In this document: positions 1 to 7,859 of the stretch, one piece after another
Position numbering within the stretch: position 1 is the stretch's first letter
Layout of the letters: every line of letters begins with the position of its first letter
NCBI RefSeq assembly: GCF_001179925.1
Contig: NZ_CVSF01000027.1
Coordinates: 1 to 32,535 of the forward strand
Reading direction: 5' to 3'
DNA length: 32,535 bases
Origin: Candidatus Pelagibacter communis
GTDB taxonomy: Bacteria; Pseudomonadota; Alphaproteobacteria; Pelagibacterales; Pelagibacteraceae
The notes under the pieces: generated by a model
Database searches by the model: none
Seen by the model: the letters and a program-made list of their open reading frames with translations, nothing else
What the model was told of the DNA's origin: nothing
Made by a program: the position numbers and the translations under genes

Positions 1-95
1 CAAACAACACGCGTTTTATATATTTTATTTATGTAATTGCAATATGAGATTTATTAAGAAAATATAGAAAAAACATGTAAAAATAATCAAATTTT

Positions 96-848
96 ATGAA
101 TAAATCGACGTTTTTCATTGTTGGTCAACATGCTGTCATTGAAGCTTTAAAAAACCCAAAAAGAAAAGTTTCAAGGCTATTTTTAACTGAAGAAAGTAAA
201 AAAAATATTCATAGAAAAAGTCCAAACCAAAATCTTTTAAATAATGTTAAGGTTTATTTTAAAAATAAAAAAGAATTAGATAAATACTCAACTAAAGAAA
301 ATTTGCTTCATCAAGGTTATGTGGCTGAAATCGAACATTTAGAAAAGCCAATTCTAAAAGAATTCATAAAAGAAAAAAAAGATTTAACAATCGCTTGTTT
401 AGATGGTGTTTCAGACCCAAGAAATATTGGATCTCTCATAAGAAGCGCAGTCTCATTTAACATAGATGGAATTATTATAAAAGAAAGACATTTTCCAAAT
501 GAAAGTAAATTAATGTATAAAGCTGCTAGTGGTGCCATGGAATATATAAATATATTTGAAGTATCAAATATCAATTCAACACTTAAAAATCTAAAAAATA
601 AAAATTTTTGGGTATATGGTTTTGATGGTAATGGAAAAAAAGATTTTACAGAAATAGACTGGAAGGGAAAAAATGTTCTTTTATTTGGATCTGAAGGATC
701 AGGTATGCACAAACACACTTCTAAATATGCTGATTTCTTAGTTAAGATTGATATTAATAAAAAAATTGAAAGTTTAAATGTATCAAATAGTGCAACAATT
801 GTTTTTCATCACTTGAATTATATAAAAAAAGTGTTGATTAATTCTTAA
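96..848 (+). CDS. rlmB: 23S rRNA (guanosine-2'-O)-methyltransferase RlmB, SpoU/TrmH family
   Basis: A 250-residue protein of the SPOUT class, which methylates a ribose 2'-OH in 23S rRNA (G2251 in E. coli) using SAM in the cytoplasm. Residues 1-80 form the short substrate-binding domain typical of RlmB, beginning with the family pattern VGQHAVIEAL. The catalytic domain carries all three SpoU motifs: motif 1 near 103-118 (DGVSDPRNIGSLIRSA, with the conserved Asn and Arg), motif 2 near 195-204 (LLFGSEGSGM) and motif 3 near 224-236 (IESLNVSNSATI). These residues form the trefoil-knot SAM site. The length matches the family, and the start is the first ATG after a stop-rich spacer. It lies just upstream of tRNA-Thr on the same strand. 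The paralogues TrmH and TrmL share the fold, but the N-terminal domain favours RlmB. Confidence 0.93.
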   Translation: MNKSTFFIVGQHAVIEALKNPKRKVSRLFLTEESKKNIHRKSPNQNLLNNVKVYFKNKKELDKYSTKENLLHQGYVAEIEHLEKPILKEFIKEKKDLTIACLDGVSDPRNIGSLIRSAVSFNIDGIIIKERHFPNESKLMYKAASGAMEYINIFEVSNINSTLKNLKNKNFWVYGFDGNGKKDFTEIDWKGKNVLLFGSEGSGMHKHTSKYADFLVKIDINKKIESLNVSNSATIVFHHLNYIKKVLINS

Positions 849-870
849 ATAGTTAATAATTATCAATCAT

Positions 871-946
871 GCCCTTGTAGCTCAGTTGGTAGAGCAATTG
901 ATTTGTAATCAATAGGTCCGCGGTTCGAATCCGTGCGGGGGCACCA
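871..946 (+). tRNA. tRNA-Thr (anticodon TGT)
   Basis: The cloverleaf folds completely. The acceptor GCCCTTG pairs with CGGGGGC, the D arm is GCTC/GAGC, the anticodon arm is ATTGA-TTTGTAA-TCAAT with anticodon TGT, and the T arm is CGCGG-TTCGAAT-CCGTG. The discriminator base is A, followed by an encoded CCA ending at 946. The length is 76 nt. It follows rlmB by about 22 bases and may be cotranscribed with it. Confidence 0.97.
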
Positions 947-1035
947 TCCCGCTGACTTTTTAATCCAAATTATTAATATAAGTTGTAATATAAGATTTAT
1001 CTATTATTTAATAATTTATATTTTTAATATGAGAT

Positions 1036-2322
1036 ATGTGGAAAAAAATTTATCAAATTAAACATTCTGTAAGTTACTTTTTATTATTTCTGGCATTAAA
1101 ATTTAGATTTTATAATATTTGTGCACTTATTCTATGGTTTAACATTCATAAATTTAAAGAAATTAATTCAAACACTAGAAATAAGAAAATCAAAAAGATT
1201 TTAATTTTTCCTAAAAGTGGTGGAAATGAAGATTTAATTGAAGCATTTAAAAATCAAAATAATGATAATTTTATTTTTTTTTCAATGCCAAGAGTTTTTT
1301 TAAAAAAAATTTATTCATTTTTTTTTAAGGATAAAAATAAATACGATTATTTTACAAAAATATCAAAACCTGAATTGCTTTATAAAAAAAAGATATATAC
1401 AGAATTTTTAACTAAAATATTTGATTCTTTAAATAACTTTATAAAAATTGATGGCTTTATAAGTTTTAACATATTTTATTATGCAGAAAAATATTTTGAT
1501 GAAGTTTGTTTAAATTTAAATAAAAAATTTATTATCTTGCATAAAGAATCAACTTTTACTCCTATAGAGGAAAAAAGCGCATCGAAAATATATGAAAAAT
1601 ACAATGATAAAACTTCTGCAAGTAAAATTTCCGTGTATTCAGAAAGTCAAAAAAGAATTTTGATTAAAAGTAAAATTGGTAAAGAAAAACAGATCGTTGT
1701 TAATGGTTGTCCAAGATCTGATTATTCTTTTAAATTAAGAAGTATTAAACCAAAAAATAATATTATTGTTTTCTTTTTAATTGAAAAGAAAAGAGGAAAA
1801 AGAATAGTTTCTAAAAAATCTAATTTAAATTGGGATAATTTGTATAACAAGACTTTAAAATTCCTTTTAGAATACGCCAAAAAAAATCCAGATATAAAAT
1901 TAATATTAAAAGGCAAAACTGGTGTTCACAATGATCTTCTTAAAGCAAAATTTTTATCGAACAATTGTATATTCATAAATGGAGGAACTGGTGAAAAATT
2001 CTTAAAAGATGCAAAAGTTGTAATTGCTTTTAATTCAACAATAGTATTTGAGTCTATAGCGAGTAATAGAAATTTGATTATTCCTAACTTTAACCGTGAA
2101 AACATTACTAAAAAAGAACTATTGTATAAAATAGATAATAAAGATTACTTCGCTAATTCAAAATCACATTTTTTTAAAAAGTTAAATATATATTTGAATT
2201 CAAAATACAGAAATAGAAAATTGATAAGCAAAGAAAGAAAAATACTAGAATATTATCTTGGTAATTCAGATGGGAATTCTGGTAAAAGACTTAGAGTCTT
2301 TTTAAGAAATACTATTCATTAA
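1036..2322 (+). CDS. Surface-carbohydrate biosynthesis protein, GT-B-like (function not established)
   Basis: A 428-residue, very Lys/Asn/Phe-rich protein. The first ~40 residues are hydrophobic (SYFLLFLALKF and following) and could be a membrane-associated segment. The C-terminal third has the pattern GGTGEKFLKDAKVVIAFNST followed by a Glu-Ser-Ile-Ala stretch and IIPNF. This resembles the nucleotide-sugar side of GT-B fold glycosyltransferases and polysaccharide/CDP-glycerol transferase-like proteins (the usual pattern is FNSTTVLEAL..GKPVI). A CPRSDYSF stretch near the middle is also typical of these surface-carbohydrate proteins. The neighbours (a CMP-sugar synthetase-like gene and a methyltransferase) support a role in building a surface glycan. 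Donor and acceptor cannot be told from sequence. An alternative ATG lies 6 bases upstream but is out of frame. Confidence 0.55.
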   Translation: MWKKIYQIKHSVSYFLLFLALKFRFYNICALILWFNIHKFKEINSNTRNKKIKKILIFPKSGGNEDLIEAFKNQNNDNFIFFSMPRVFLKKIYSFFFKDKNKYDYFTKISKPELLYKKKIYTEFLTKIFDSLNNFIKIDGFISFNIFYYAEKYFDEVCLNLNKKFIILHKESTFTPIEEKSASKIYEKYNDKTSASKISVYSESQKRILIKSKIGKEKQIVVNGCPRSDYSFKLRSIKPKNNIIVFFLIEKKRGKRIVSKKSNLNWDNLYNKTLKFLLEYAKKNPDIKLILKGKTGVHNDLLKAKFLSNNCIFINGGTGEKFLKDAKVVIAFNSTIVFESIASNRNLIIPNFNRENITKKELLYKIDNKDYFANSKSHFFKKLNIYLNSKYRNRKLISKERKILEYYLGNSDGNSGKRLRVFLRNTIH

Positions 2323-2409
2323 ATTATCTTTATTATTTGACAAAGTTATATATTGCATAAATATAAAAAGACTACTAATTAAGCTATATTACTTTGTAAA
2401 TAATTTAAA

Positions 2410-3081
2410 ATGAAAATTGCAGCCATAATAGTTAGCAGAAAAAATAGTGTAAGAATTCAAAATAAATCTAGGAAAAAAATTAAAAATCAAAATTTAGTTG
2501 AAAGAAAGATATACCAACTTAAGAAAGTCGAATCTTTAGATGAAATTTATTTAGGCACTAATGATTTGGGTTTGAAAAAATTAACAAAAAAATACAAAAT
2601 CAATTTTGTCAAAAGAGAAAACAAATATTGTGATGAAAAAAAAACTACTGCTAATGAAATGGTAAAGAATATGCTTAAATTTGTAGATGCTGATATAATT
2701 TTATGGGCACATCCTACAAATCCATTTATAAATTATGAGATATATGAAAAGGCTATTAGGTTATTTAAAAAATCATCTAAAAAGTTTGATAGCTTGTTTT
2801 CTGCTACCGTAATTAAAAATCACTTTTGGAATCATAAAAAAAAACCAATAAATCATAAACCTTTTTCTAAGAAACATGTTGTAGCAAGTAAACTGCCAGC
2901 AATTTTTTCTCAAAATGGAGGAATTTTTATTAGATTTAAAAAAGATATGATTAAGGATGGAAGGTTCGTTGGAAATAAACCTTATATTTTTCAAATGAAT
3001 GAAATTGAAGGATGGGATCTTGATCACCCGTGGCAATTAGAAGTAGCAAAAACATTAGTAAAATACAAATATGCAAAGTAG
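2410..3081 (+). CDS. Acylneuraminate cytidylyltransferase-like protein (CMP-sugar synthetase family)
   Basis: A 223-residue protein of the NeuA/KdsB nucleotidyltransferase fold, which activates nonulosonic-acid-type sugars with CTP. It starts with the beta-strand and nucleotide loop (MKIAAIIVSRKNSVRIQNKS), a degenerate form of the usual IPARxGSKxIxxKN signature. The central AHPTNPFI corresponds to the family LQPTSPLR substrate loop. The C-terminal GWDLDHPWQLEVAK matches the D-x-D-x-x-x-D-x-x-x-A end of NeuA proteins, with Asp residues that coordinate Mg. The N-terminal loop has fewer Gly and Arg residues than classical NeuA, so substrate preference may differ. A diverged copy of its last 36 codons lies downstream at 4514-4621. 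It probably works with the neighbouring glycan genes. Confidence 0.72.
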   Translation: MKIAAIIVSRKNSVRIQNKSRKKIKNQNLVERKIYQLKKVESLDEIYLGTNDLGLKKLTKKYKINFVKRENKYCDEKKTTANEMVKNMLKFVDADIILWAHPTNPFINYEIYEKAIRLFKKSSKKFDSLFSATVIKNHFWNHKKKPINHKPFSKKHVVASKLPAIFSQNGGIFIRFKKDMIKDGRFVGNKPYIFQMNEIEGWDLDHPWQLEVAKTLVKYKYAK

Positions 3082-3093
3082 TTTTTTCTCTAA

Positions 3094-4458
3094 ATGAAAA
3101 AAAAAATATTTTTAATTTCACTAATTGTTTTAATAGGATATTTAACTGTAAATTACAGCATCAATAAAAATAGTTTTTCTAATTTAAAAAAATATTTATC
3201 AAGTGAAAATAAGTTCTTAATCAAAAAATATCTTTTCCCTTATAAATACCAAAATCAGCTAGAAAATGAAATTTTACAATATCAATCACGCTCTCCAATT
3301 AATAATGTTTTGTTTTCCGTTAAGAGAGAACTAAAATTTAAGAAAAGTTTAGAAAATTTTGAAACAGAAGAAAAAATAAAGATAATTCTATCTGACGATA
3401 AAATCCTTAATAAATATGGATTATCGAATTTTTTTCATTCCGGGATAAACCATACTATACCTGGCAGTGGCTACATAGATTTTCATAATAATAATTTATT
3501 TGTTTTATCTGCTCGAGGAATTCTTGGTTTCTCTAAAGATATTCAGGATACAATAATTTTCAATCAAATCGAAAATAATTTAAATGATTTTATTGGTTTT
3601 GAGCAGTTTGCTAAAAAAAATTGGTTTTCTTTTAAAGATCTATTAATTCATAATGATAATATTTTTGTATCTTTTACAGAAGAATTAAAAGAAGATTGTT
3701 GGAACACCAGTTTAGTTTATGGTGAGTTAAATTATGATAGTATCGAGTTTAAAAAATTATTTACTAGTGATAATTGTATTCATTCTAAAGATAATATTGA
3801 TAATGAATTTAATGCCCATCAATCTGGGGGTAGAGTAATTGGTTATGACGATAATAACGTTTTATTATCATTAGGTGATTATAGAAGTAGATTTCTCGCT
3901 CAAGATAAGCAGAGTGTTAATGGCAAAATAATTAAGATTAATTTAAATGATAATAGTCATAGAATTATCTCAATGGGACATAGAAACCCTCAAGGTTTAC
4001 TTCTAGATAAAGAAAACAATTTTTTATTAGAAACCGAACATGGTCCTAAAGGTGGAGATGAAATAAATTTAATTAATTTAAATAATGAGGATTTACCAAA
4101 CTATGGTTGGCCAATTTCTTCAGCGGGTGAACATTATAAAGATCCAAACGGAGATAAATATAATAAATATCCTTTATATAAATCTCACAGTAAATATGGA
4201 TTTATTGAACCTCTTAAATCTTTTGTGCCATCTATAGCGATTTCCGAAATAGTTAAAATTGGAGAAAAAGAATATATAGTTAGTTCTTTAAAGACAAAAA
4301 CACTTTATTTTTTTAAACTTGATAATGAAAATAAAATTCCAGAATTTAAACAAATAAAAGTTTTTGAGAGAATTAGAGATCTAAAATTTAATAATAAAAA
4401 TTTATATTTATTTTTAGAAGATTCACCTTCTATTGGAATAATTCCCTTAAATAAATAA
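3094..4458 (+). CDS. Membrane-anchored glucose/sorbosone dehydrogenase-type beta-propeller protein
   Basis: A 454-residue protein starting 12 bases after the cytidylyltransferase stop. Residues about 4-22 are hydrophobic (IFLISLIVLIGYLTV) and act as an uncleaved anchor or signal, placing the domain in the periplasm. The core carries the hallmarks of soluble aldose-sugar/sorbosone dehydrogenases: GHRNPQGL, then ETEHGPKGGDEINLI, then NYGWP around residues 290-345. In characterised members these belong to a six-bladed propeller that binds PQQ and Ca and oxidises aldoses. An AHQSGG stretch earlier fits the catalytic His region. The redox activity is family knowledge. The genomic setting, between a CMP-sugar synthetase and a methyltransferase, leaves open a non-catalytic or sugar-binding role. 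Confidence 0.75.
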   Translation: MKKKIFLISLIVLIGYLTVNYSINKNSFSNLKKYLSSENKFLIKKYLFPYKYQNQLENEILQYQSRSPINNVLFSVKRELKFKKSLENFETEEKIKIILSDDKILNKYGLSNFFHSGINHTIPGSGYIDFHNNNLFVLSARGILGFSKDIQDTIIFNQIENNLNDFIGFEQFAKKNWFSFKDLLIHNDNIFVSFTEELKEDCWNTSLVYGELNYDSIEFKKLFTSDNCIHSKDNIDNEFNAHQSGGRVIGYDDNNVLLSLGDYRSRFLAQDKQSVNGKIIKINLNDNSHRIISMGHRNPQGLLLDKENNFLLETEHGPKGGDEINLINLNNEDLPNYGWPISSAGEHYKDPNGDKYNKYPLYKSHSKYGFIEPLKSFVPSIAISEIVKIGEKEYIVSSLKTKTLYFFKLDNENKIPEFKQIKVFERIRDLKFNNKNLYLFLEDSPSIGIIPLNK

Positions 4459-4513
4459 CTTTGATTAATTTATCAATTATTTAATAATCTATACTTTTAA
4501 TTCAAAAGTTGTT

Positions 4514-4621
4514 AATAAACTTTATATTTTAACAATGGATGAAATTGAAGGATGGGATCTTTATCATCCATGGAAATTAGAAGTAGCTAAAACATTAGTT
4601 AAATATAAATATGCAAAATAA
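4514..4621 (+). pseudogene. Remnant duplicate of the 3' end of the cytidylyltransferase gene
   Basis: These 108 bases align without gaps to 2974-3081, the 3' end of the acylneuraminate cytidylyltransferase gene, with 14 mismatches by eye (about 87% identity). They would encode NKLYILTMDEIEGWDLYHPW and onward to KYKYAK and the same stop position, but nothing resembling the first ~187 codons precedes them. The reading frame is intact and most changes are conservative, so the loss is fairly recent or the fragment came in with the downstream gene. The methyltransferase start codon at 4611 sits out of frame inside its last codons. Confidence 0.85.
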
Positions 4622-5339
4622 TAATTCTAAAAAAAAATCAATAAGAAGTAAAAACTGGTTTAAAATATGGGAAAAAAAAGGTCATAATTTAAGAAATTCT
4701 AAGATTGAAACAATTATTGAAGCAGATGGATTTAGAGGTCGTTTTAATAAACAAATTTGGTTTAGATACATAAAAACTATTTTTTCTGAAATAAAAATCA
4801 AAAAAAATTCTGAAATACTAGAATATGGTTGTGGTGCTGGTGCTTTTTTAAGTTTTTTTTATAACAAAAGATATAATTTAAATGGAATTGATTTTAGTAA
4901 AAGTTTAATTATGAAGGGAAAGAAATATTTTCCTACAATAAAGTTTCAATGTGGCGAAATTTCTAAAATAGACTCTTTTGATAAAAAGTTTGATTTAATA
5001 TTTTCTCATAGTGTTTTTCATTATTTTAATGATTATCACTATGCTAAATCATTAATAAAAAAAATGTTAACTGGATTAAAAGATAATGGTTATATTTGTA
5101 TTTTAGATGTTCCAGACAAAGAAAAAGAACGAATATGTGAAAAATGGTTAATCAATAAAATTGGTATTGAAAAATACAAAAAAAAATATGGTGTCCACAC
5201 ACACTTGTTTTATAAAAAATCTTTTTTTAGGACTTTGGCAAAAAAAAATGATTTAAAAATAAAGATTTTTAATCAAAAATTTAAATTTTATGAGAATTCC
5301 AAATACCGTTATAATGTCATTTTTAAAAAAAAATTTTAG
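4611..5339 (+). CDS. SAM-dependent methyltransferase, class I
   Basis: A 242-residue Rossmann-fold methyltransferase. Motif I is at about residues 69-77 (ILEYGCGAGAFL), the acidic residue ending strand 2 is in NGIDFS, and motif IV-like sequence FDLIFSHSVFHYF follows at about 126-138. A post-motif strand GYICILDVPD resembles the common Methyltransf_11/25 layout. The N-terminal 60 residues (NWFKIWEKKG and DGFRGRF) resemble small-molecule or sugar methyltransferases found in surface-glycan clusters. The start used here lies inside the end of the cytidylyltransferase remnant, so the gene may once have been translationally coupled to a full copy. Substrate unknown; a sugar intermediate is an inference from context. 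Confidence 0.8.
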   Translation: MQNNNSKKKSIRSKNWFKIWEKKGHNLRNSKIETIIEADGFRGRFNKQIWFRYIKTIFSEIKIKKNSEILEYGCGAGAFLSFFYNKRYNLNGIDFSKSLIMKGKKYFPTIKFQCGEISKIDSFDKKFDLIFSHSVFHYFNDYHYAKSLIKKMLTGLKDNGYICILDVPDKEKERICEKWLINKIGIEKYKKKYGVHTHLFYKKSFFRTLAKKNDLKIKIFNQKFKFYENSKYRYNVIFKKKF

Positions 5340-5373
5340 CTATATTAGACATTTATCTCATATCTTTATTTGA

Positions 5374-6144
5374 TTAATTAATCTCTTTTCTTAATTGTTC
5401 AATCTTTATTTTTTTCTGAAGACTTCTATTTTTATCATATAAAAGATTAAATTTAATTTTATGGTTTGTTTTAATAATAATACTACGTGCATTTCTTACC
5501 TCGATATTATCAGCAACAGCACTTATTGGTCTTTTTAAAGGATTTAAATTTTTAATTGTTATTTTAGATTTGTCACTTACGATTTTCCCTTTCCATCTTC
5601 TAGGTCTAAATGGGCTTATAGGAGCTATAGATAATTTATTTGAATTGAGGCCTAATATAGGACCATGAACCGATAAGTTATATGCTGTACTTCCTGCTGG
5701 TGTTGATACTAAAACACCATCAGATACTAGGCTTTTAATTAATTGTTTTGATCCGTAATTTATTGATAAAGATGCGGCTTGTCTACTTTGTCTTAAGATT
5801 GAAACTTCGTTAATTGCTAAAAACTTTTTATTTGATTTTTTTTTAGATTTGACCATCATTTCTAATGGTGAGATAGAAATCATTTTTGCTTTAGATAAAT
5901 TTTTGATAAAATATTTTGGTGAAAACTTATTCATTAAAAAACCATAATTTCCAGAATTTATGCCATAGAATAATCTTTTATTATCTCTATTTTTTTTTAA
6001 TGTTTGCAGCATAAAACCGTCTCCACCTACTACAATCGTAATTTTAATCTTTTTAATTTTCGTTCTATTGATAATTTTTACTATTGCAGATTTAATTTTT
6101 TGAGATTTTCTATTTTTATCTGAAATAATATTAATTCTATTCAT
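5374..6144 (-). CDS. nadK: NAD kinase
   Basis: A 256-residue ATP-NAD kinase that phosphorylates NAD to NADP in the cytoplasm. The nucleotide-binding motif GGDG is at residues 40-43 (IVVGGDGFML). The second signature (SDGVLVSTPAGSTAYNLS) and GPILGL follow in the expected places, and a SAVADN stretch lies towards the C-terminus. I choose the ATG at 6144, which gives the usual N-terminus MNRINIISDK. The frame stays open upstream to 6186, but those 14 codons lie inside the tRNA-Leu 3' sequence and are not coding. The gene begins five bases after the tRNA CCA, so in an unintegrated chromosome it would be read through from tRNA-Leu. In this lysogen its upstream region is prophage DNA. Confidence 0.92.
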   Translation of the reverse strand: MNRINIISDKNRKSQKIKSAIVKIINRTKIKKIKITIVVGGDGFMLQTLKKNRDNKRLFYGINSGNYGFLMNKFSPKYFIKNLSKAKMISISPLEMMVKSKKKSNKKFLAINEVSILRQSRQAASLSINYGSKQLIKSLVSDGVLVSTPAGSTAYNLSVHGPILGLNSNKLSIAPISPFRPRRWKGKIVSDKSKITIKNLNPLKRPISAVADNIEVRNARSIIIKTNHKIKFNLLYDKNRSLQKKIKIEQLRKEIN

Positions 6145-6149
6145 TCTAA

Positions 6150-6206
6150 TGGTGCCCTCGGCCAGACTCGAACTGGCACTCCGCAAGCGGCAAGGATTTT
6201 AAGTCT
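6150..6206 (-). other. 3' part of tRNA-Leu(TAA) forming the prophage attachment site
   Basis: On the minus strand the sequence from the anticodon loop onward is a Leu-type tRNA. It has the loop CTTAAAA (anticodon TAA), the stem half TCCTT, a long variable arm CCGCTTGCGG, the T arm GCCAG-TTCGAGT-CTGGC, acceptor half CGAGGGC, A, and CCA ending at 6150. Upstream there is no matching anticodon-stem half AAGGA, no D arm and no GCCCTCG acceptor half. The 5' portion is therefore absent and should lie at the far prophage end. The exact crossover core cannot be fixed without that end. Confidence 0.88.
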
Positions 6207-6215
6207 ACCGACAAA
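6192..6215 (-). promoter_or_regulatory. Phage-promoter-like motif copy 1, fused to the tRNA-Leu/att junction
   Basis: On the minus strand this reads TTTGTCGGTAGACTTAAAAT followed by CCTT. It differs from the intergenic element at 11468-11491 at only 2 of 24 positions. Part of the resemblance (ACTTAAAATCC) is tRNA anticodon-loop sequence, but TTTGTCGGTAG is not tRNA and still matches. It points towards nadK. Confidence 0.4.
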
Positions 6216-6268
6216 TTTTTTATTCTTGGTTTACTTAACTTTTTCACTTACGCCTCCTACAAGCCTAG

Positions 6269-6301
6269 CCCTAATGCACAGTTATTGCACCATTAGTGCA
6301 C
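6269..6301 (-). repeat. Three tandem 11-bp GTGCA repeats, candidate integrase arm-type sites
   Basis: Read on the minus strand, three head-to-tail 11-mers occur with no gap: GTGCACTAATG (6301-6291), GTGCAATAACT (6290-6280) and GTGCATTAGGG (6279-6269). One-turn phasing, position between the integrase stop (6309) and the att core, and the presence of an N-terminal arm-binding region in the integrase fit arm-type binding sites. Binding itself is inferred. Confidence 0.5.
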
Positions 6302-6308
6302 ATTCTTT

Positions 6309-7358
6309 TTACTTACTACCAGAGATAACCTTAAAGTTTTCTCTGTTTTCTGTAGCAAGTTTATCCAACTTCTTCGCCATATCAACTTTAACTTTTGGAA
6401 AGAAGTGAATATATCTTTTAGCAACTGGTGAATTATAACTCCATCCCATCCAGTCACATACCTCCATATATGTGCAACCAGCTTCAGCTAGTCTTGATGC
6501 ACAAGTATGTCTACAAGTATGAAAGACCCAATCTTTGTTATCAGCTTGACCAAGAGCTTGCCTTACCATCTGCCACTTGTAAGTCATTTTCCTGTAGCTG
6601 GTCTCAAAGTAGGTTTTCATATTTGACCTTCGTTGTAGTATTTCTTTTGTTCTTTCAGAAATACCAATTGTAGTATGAGTATCGGTTTTACTTCTATACA
6701 CATAACCAGTCCAACCAAGCTTGCTCTTCATCATATCCTTTGGAGCAAATTTAATTAGTTCTTCAGCTCGACAACCAGTATCAATAAGAACTTTAACAAA
6801 GTCCTCCAGGTCGTTGAAACCAAAGATTTTACATTGGTCGTATATAGCTTGTTCCTCATCATAACTATAAACAGAAAGCCTAGTTAGCTTTTCTTTTTTT
6901 CTAGGTATCTTTAACAAAAATTGTGGAGCTAAAGTACCTTGGTCAAGTGCGTGTCTAAACACTTTGTTTATGCAACAAGCCCTTCTGTTATTTGTAGCTG
7001 TATCAGAGAATTGAGCTGTAAACTTATACCACTCCTCTTTATTTATTTCTCTTAACAACTTATCCTTACCCCAGAACTCATACATTTTAGAAAAATAATA
7101 TTTCTGTTTTCTGCCATGGTCGGTGTTAGCCCAACCAACTTCTGGGTCATTCCAACAAGCTTCACAAGCTTGCTCTAATGTCACTTCAGTTCTTGCTCTA
7201 CCTGCTGGTATATTTCTACCATCAATTAAAGCTCTCCGAAGTGATTGTTCTTTTGCTAAAGCTTCATCATGTGTTTTACAAGTAGCTGTTTTTCTACCTC
7301 TTCCTTTTACAGAAACAAACACTCTGAATGAACCATTAGCTTGTTTACTTATTCCCAT
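6309..7358 (-). CDS. int: Tyrosine recombinase, phage integrase
   Basis: A 349-residue site-specific recombinase that integrates and excises the phage at tRNA-Leu. Residues 1-60 form a small beta-rich arm-binding domain (GSFRVFVSVKGRGRK), and about 60-150 form the SAM-like core-binding domain. The catalytic domain has Arg197 (DTGCRAEEL), Lys224 (YRSKTD), His280-x-x-Arg283 (HTCRH), Trp304/306 and the nucleophile Tyr316 (AKRYIHFF), so all key residues are present. The ribosome binding site is unusually strong: GGAGGTGATA at 7371-7362, five bases or so before ATG. The gene follows the winged-helix regulator gene directly (its ATG abuts that stop codon), so the two are probably one operon and the regulator may control lysogeny. 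It ends 94 bases from the tRNA fragment. Confidence 0.95.
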   Translation of the reverse strand: MGISKQANGSFRVFVSVKGRGRKTATCKTHDEALAKEQSLRRALIDGRNIPAGRARTEVTLEQACEACWNDPEVGWANTDHGRKQKYYFSKMYEFWGKDKLLREINKEEWYKFTAQFSDTATNNRRACCINKVFRHALDQGTLAPQFLLKIPRKKEKLTRLSVYSYDEEQAIYDQCKIFGFNDLEDFVKVLIDTGCRAEELIKFAPKDMMKSKLGWTGYVYRSKTDTHTTIGISERTKEILQRRSNMKTYFETSYRKMTYKWQMVRQALGQADNKDWVFHTCRHTCASRLAEAGCTYMEVCDWMGWSYNSPVAKRYIHFFPKVKVDMAKKLDKLATENRENFKVISGSK

Positions 7359-7709
7359 TTATATCACCTCCTTTGCATATTTAGGAATATCGTTAAACAT
7401 TGATTTGAATTTAGCTCCAGCAATTGTGAACATAATAGATTTCATTCTTCTATCTGTTTCACTTTCATGAAGTTTAATTAAACCAAGTTTAACTAATACA
7501 GCATTGTTCCTACTCAATGATGCAGAGTTTAAAAACTCACCATAGAGTTGGCCATGCTTTTTGTTTGCGTTCTCCACCGATAGTTCGTCACCTTTTAAAT
7601 GACACATCGCATGGAATAACATCAAAGTTTGTAAGTATAGACCATTTCCAACTTTCTTATTCTCCCCTAACTTATTAAACTTTGAAGCAATCTCACCAAA
7701 TGATGACAT
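7359..7709 (-). CDS. Winged-helix (MarR-like) DNA-binding protein, candidate phage regulator
   Basis: I place the start at 7709 (116 residues, MSSFGEIASK), where AGAGAGG precedes the ATG. The frame stays open further upstream but without a ribosome site. The C-terminal half (ASLSRNNAVLVKLGLIKLHE, then SETDRRMKSIMFTIAGAKF) follows the MarR winged-helix pattern: a recognition helix, then GLI, then a D-R-R wing and a closing strand-helix. It touches the integrase start, which suggests coexpression. Between this gene and the upstream one is a good inverted repeat (7860-7887) that could be its own operator. It could be a lysogeny repressor, an excisionase-like factor or another control protein; the sequence does not decide. 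Confidence 0.6.
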   Translation of the reverse strand: MSSFGEIASKFNKLGENKKVGNGLYLQTLMLFHAMCHLKGDELSVENANKKHGQLYGEFLNSASLSRNNAVLVKLGLIKLHESETDRRMKSIMFTIAGAKFKSMFNDIPKYAKEVI

Positions 7710-7859
7710 CGTTTCCTCTCTTTCTTTCGTCTTGTTGTTTATTGTTAGGCAAGCATTTGTAGGTGTTGTTATTATAAAGGCTCTACCACCAAAAGAGCCT
7801 ACCTCCCTGTTTTTTTCAAAAGTCACTTGCATTATCTATATCTATACCATCAATTACCT

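Noticed and set aside
317..718. 133-codon minus-strand open frame
   Set aside because: Antisense shadow of rlmB; all three SpoU motifs are on the plus strand.
6145..6186. N-terminal extension of nadK by 14 codons
   Set aside because: These codons are the tRNA-Leu 3' sequence; the family N-terminus starts at 6144.
6146..6295. 10-bp inverted repeat CTAATGGTGC / GCACCATTAG across the att region
   Set aside because: One arm is the tRNA CCA end and the other lies in the GTGCA repeats; probably chance similarity between unrelated elements.
7710..7832. N-terminal extension of the winged-helix gene to 7832
   Set aside because: No ribosome site there, while AGAGAGG stands before the ATG at 7709; the spacer more likely holds control sequence.
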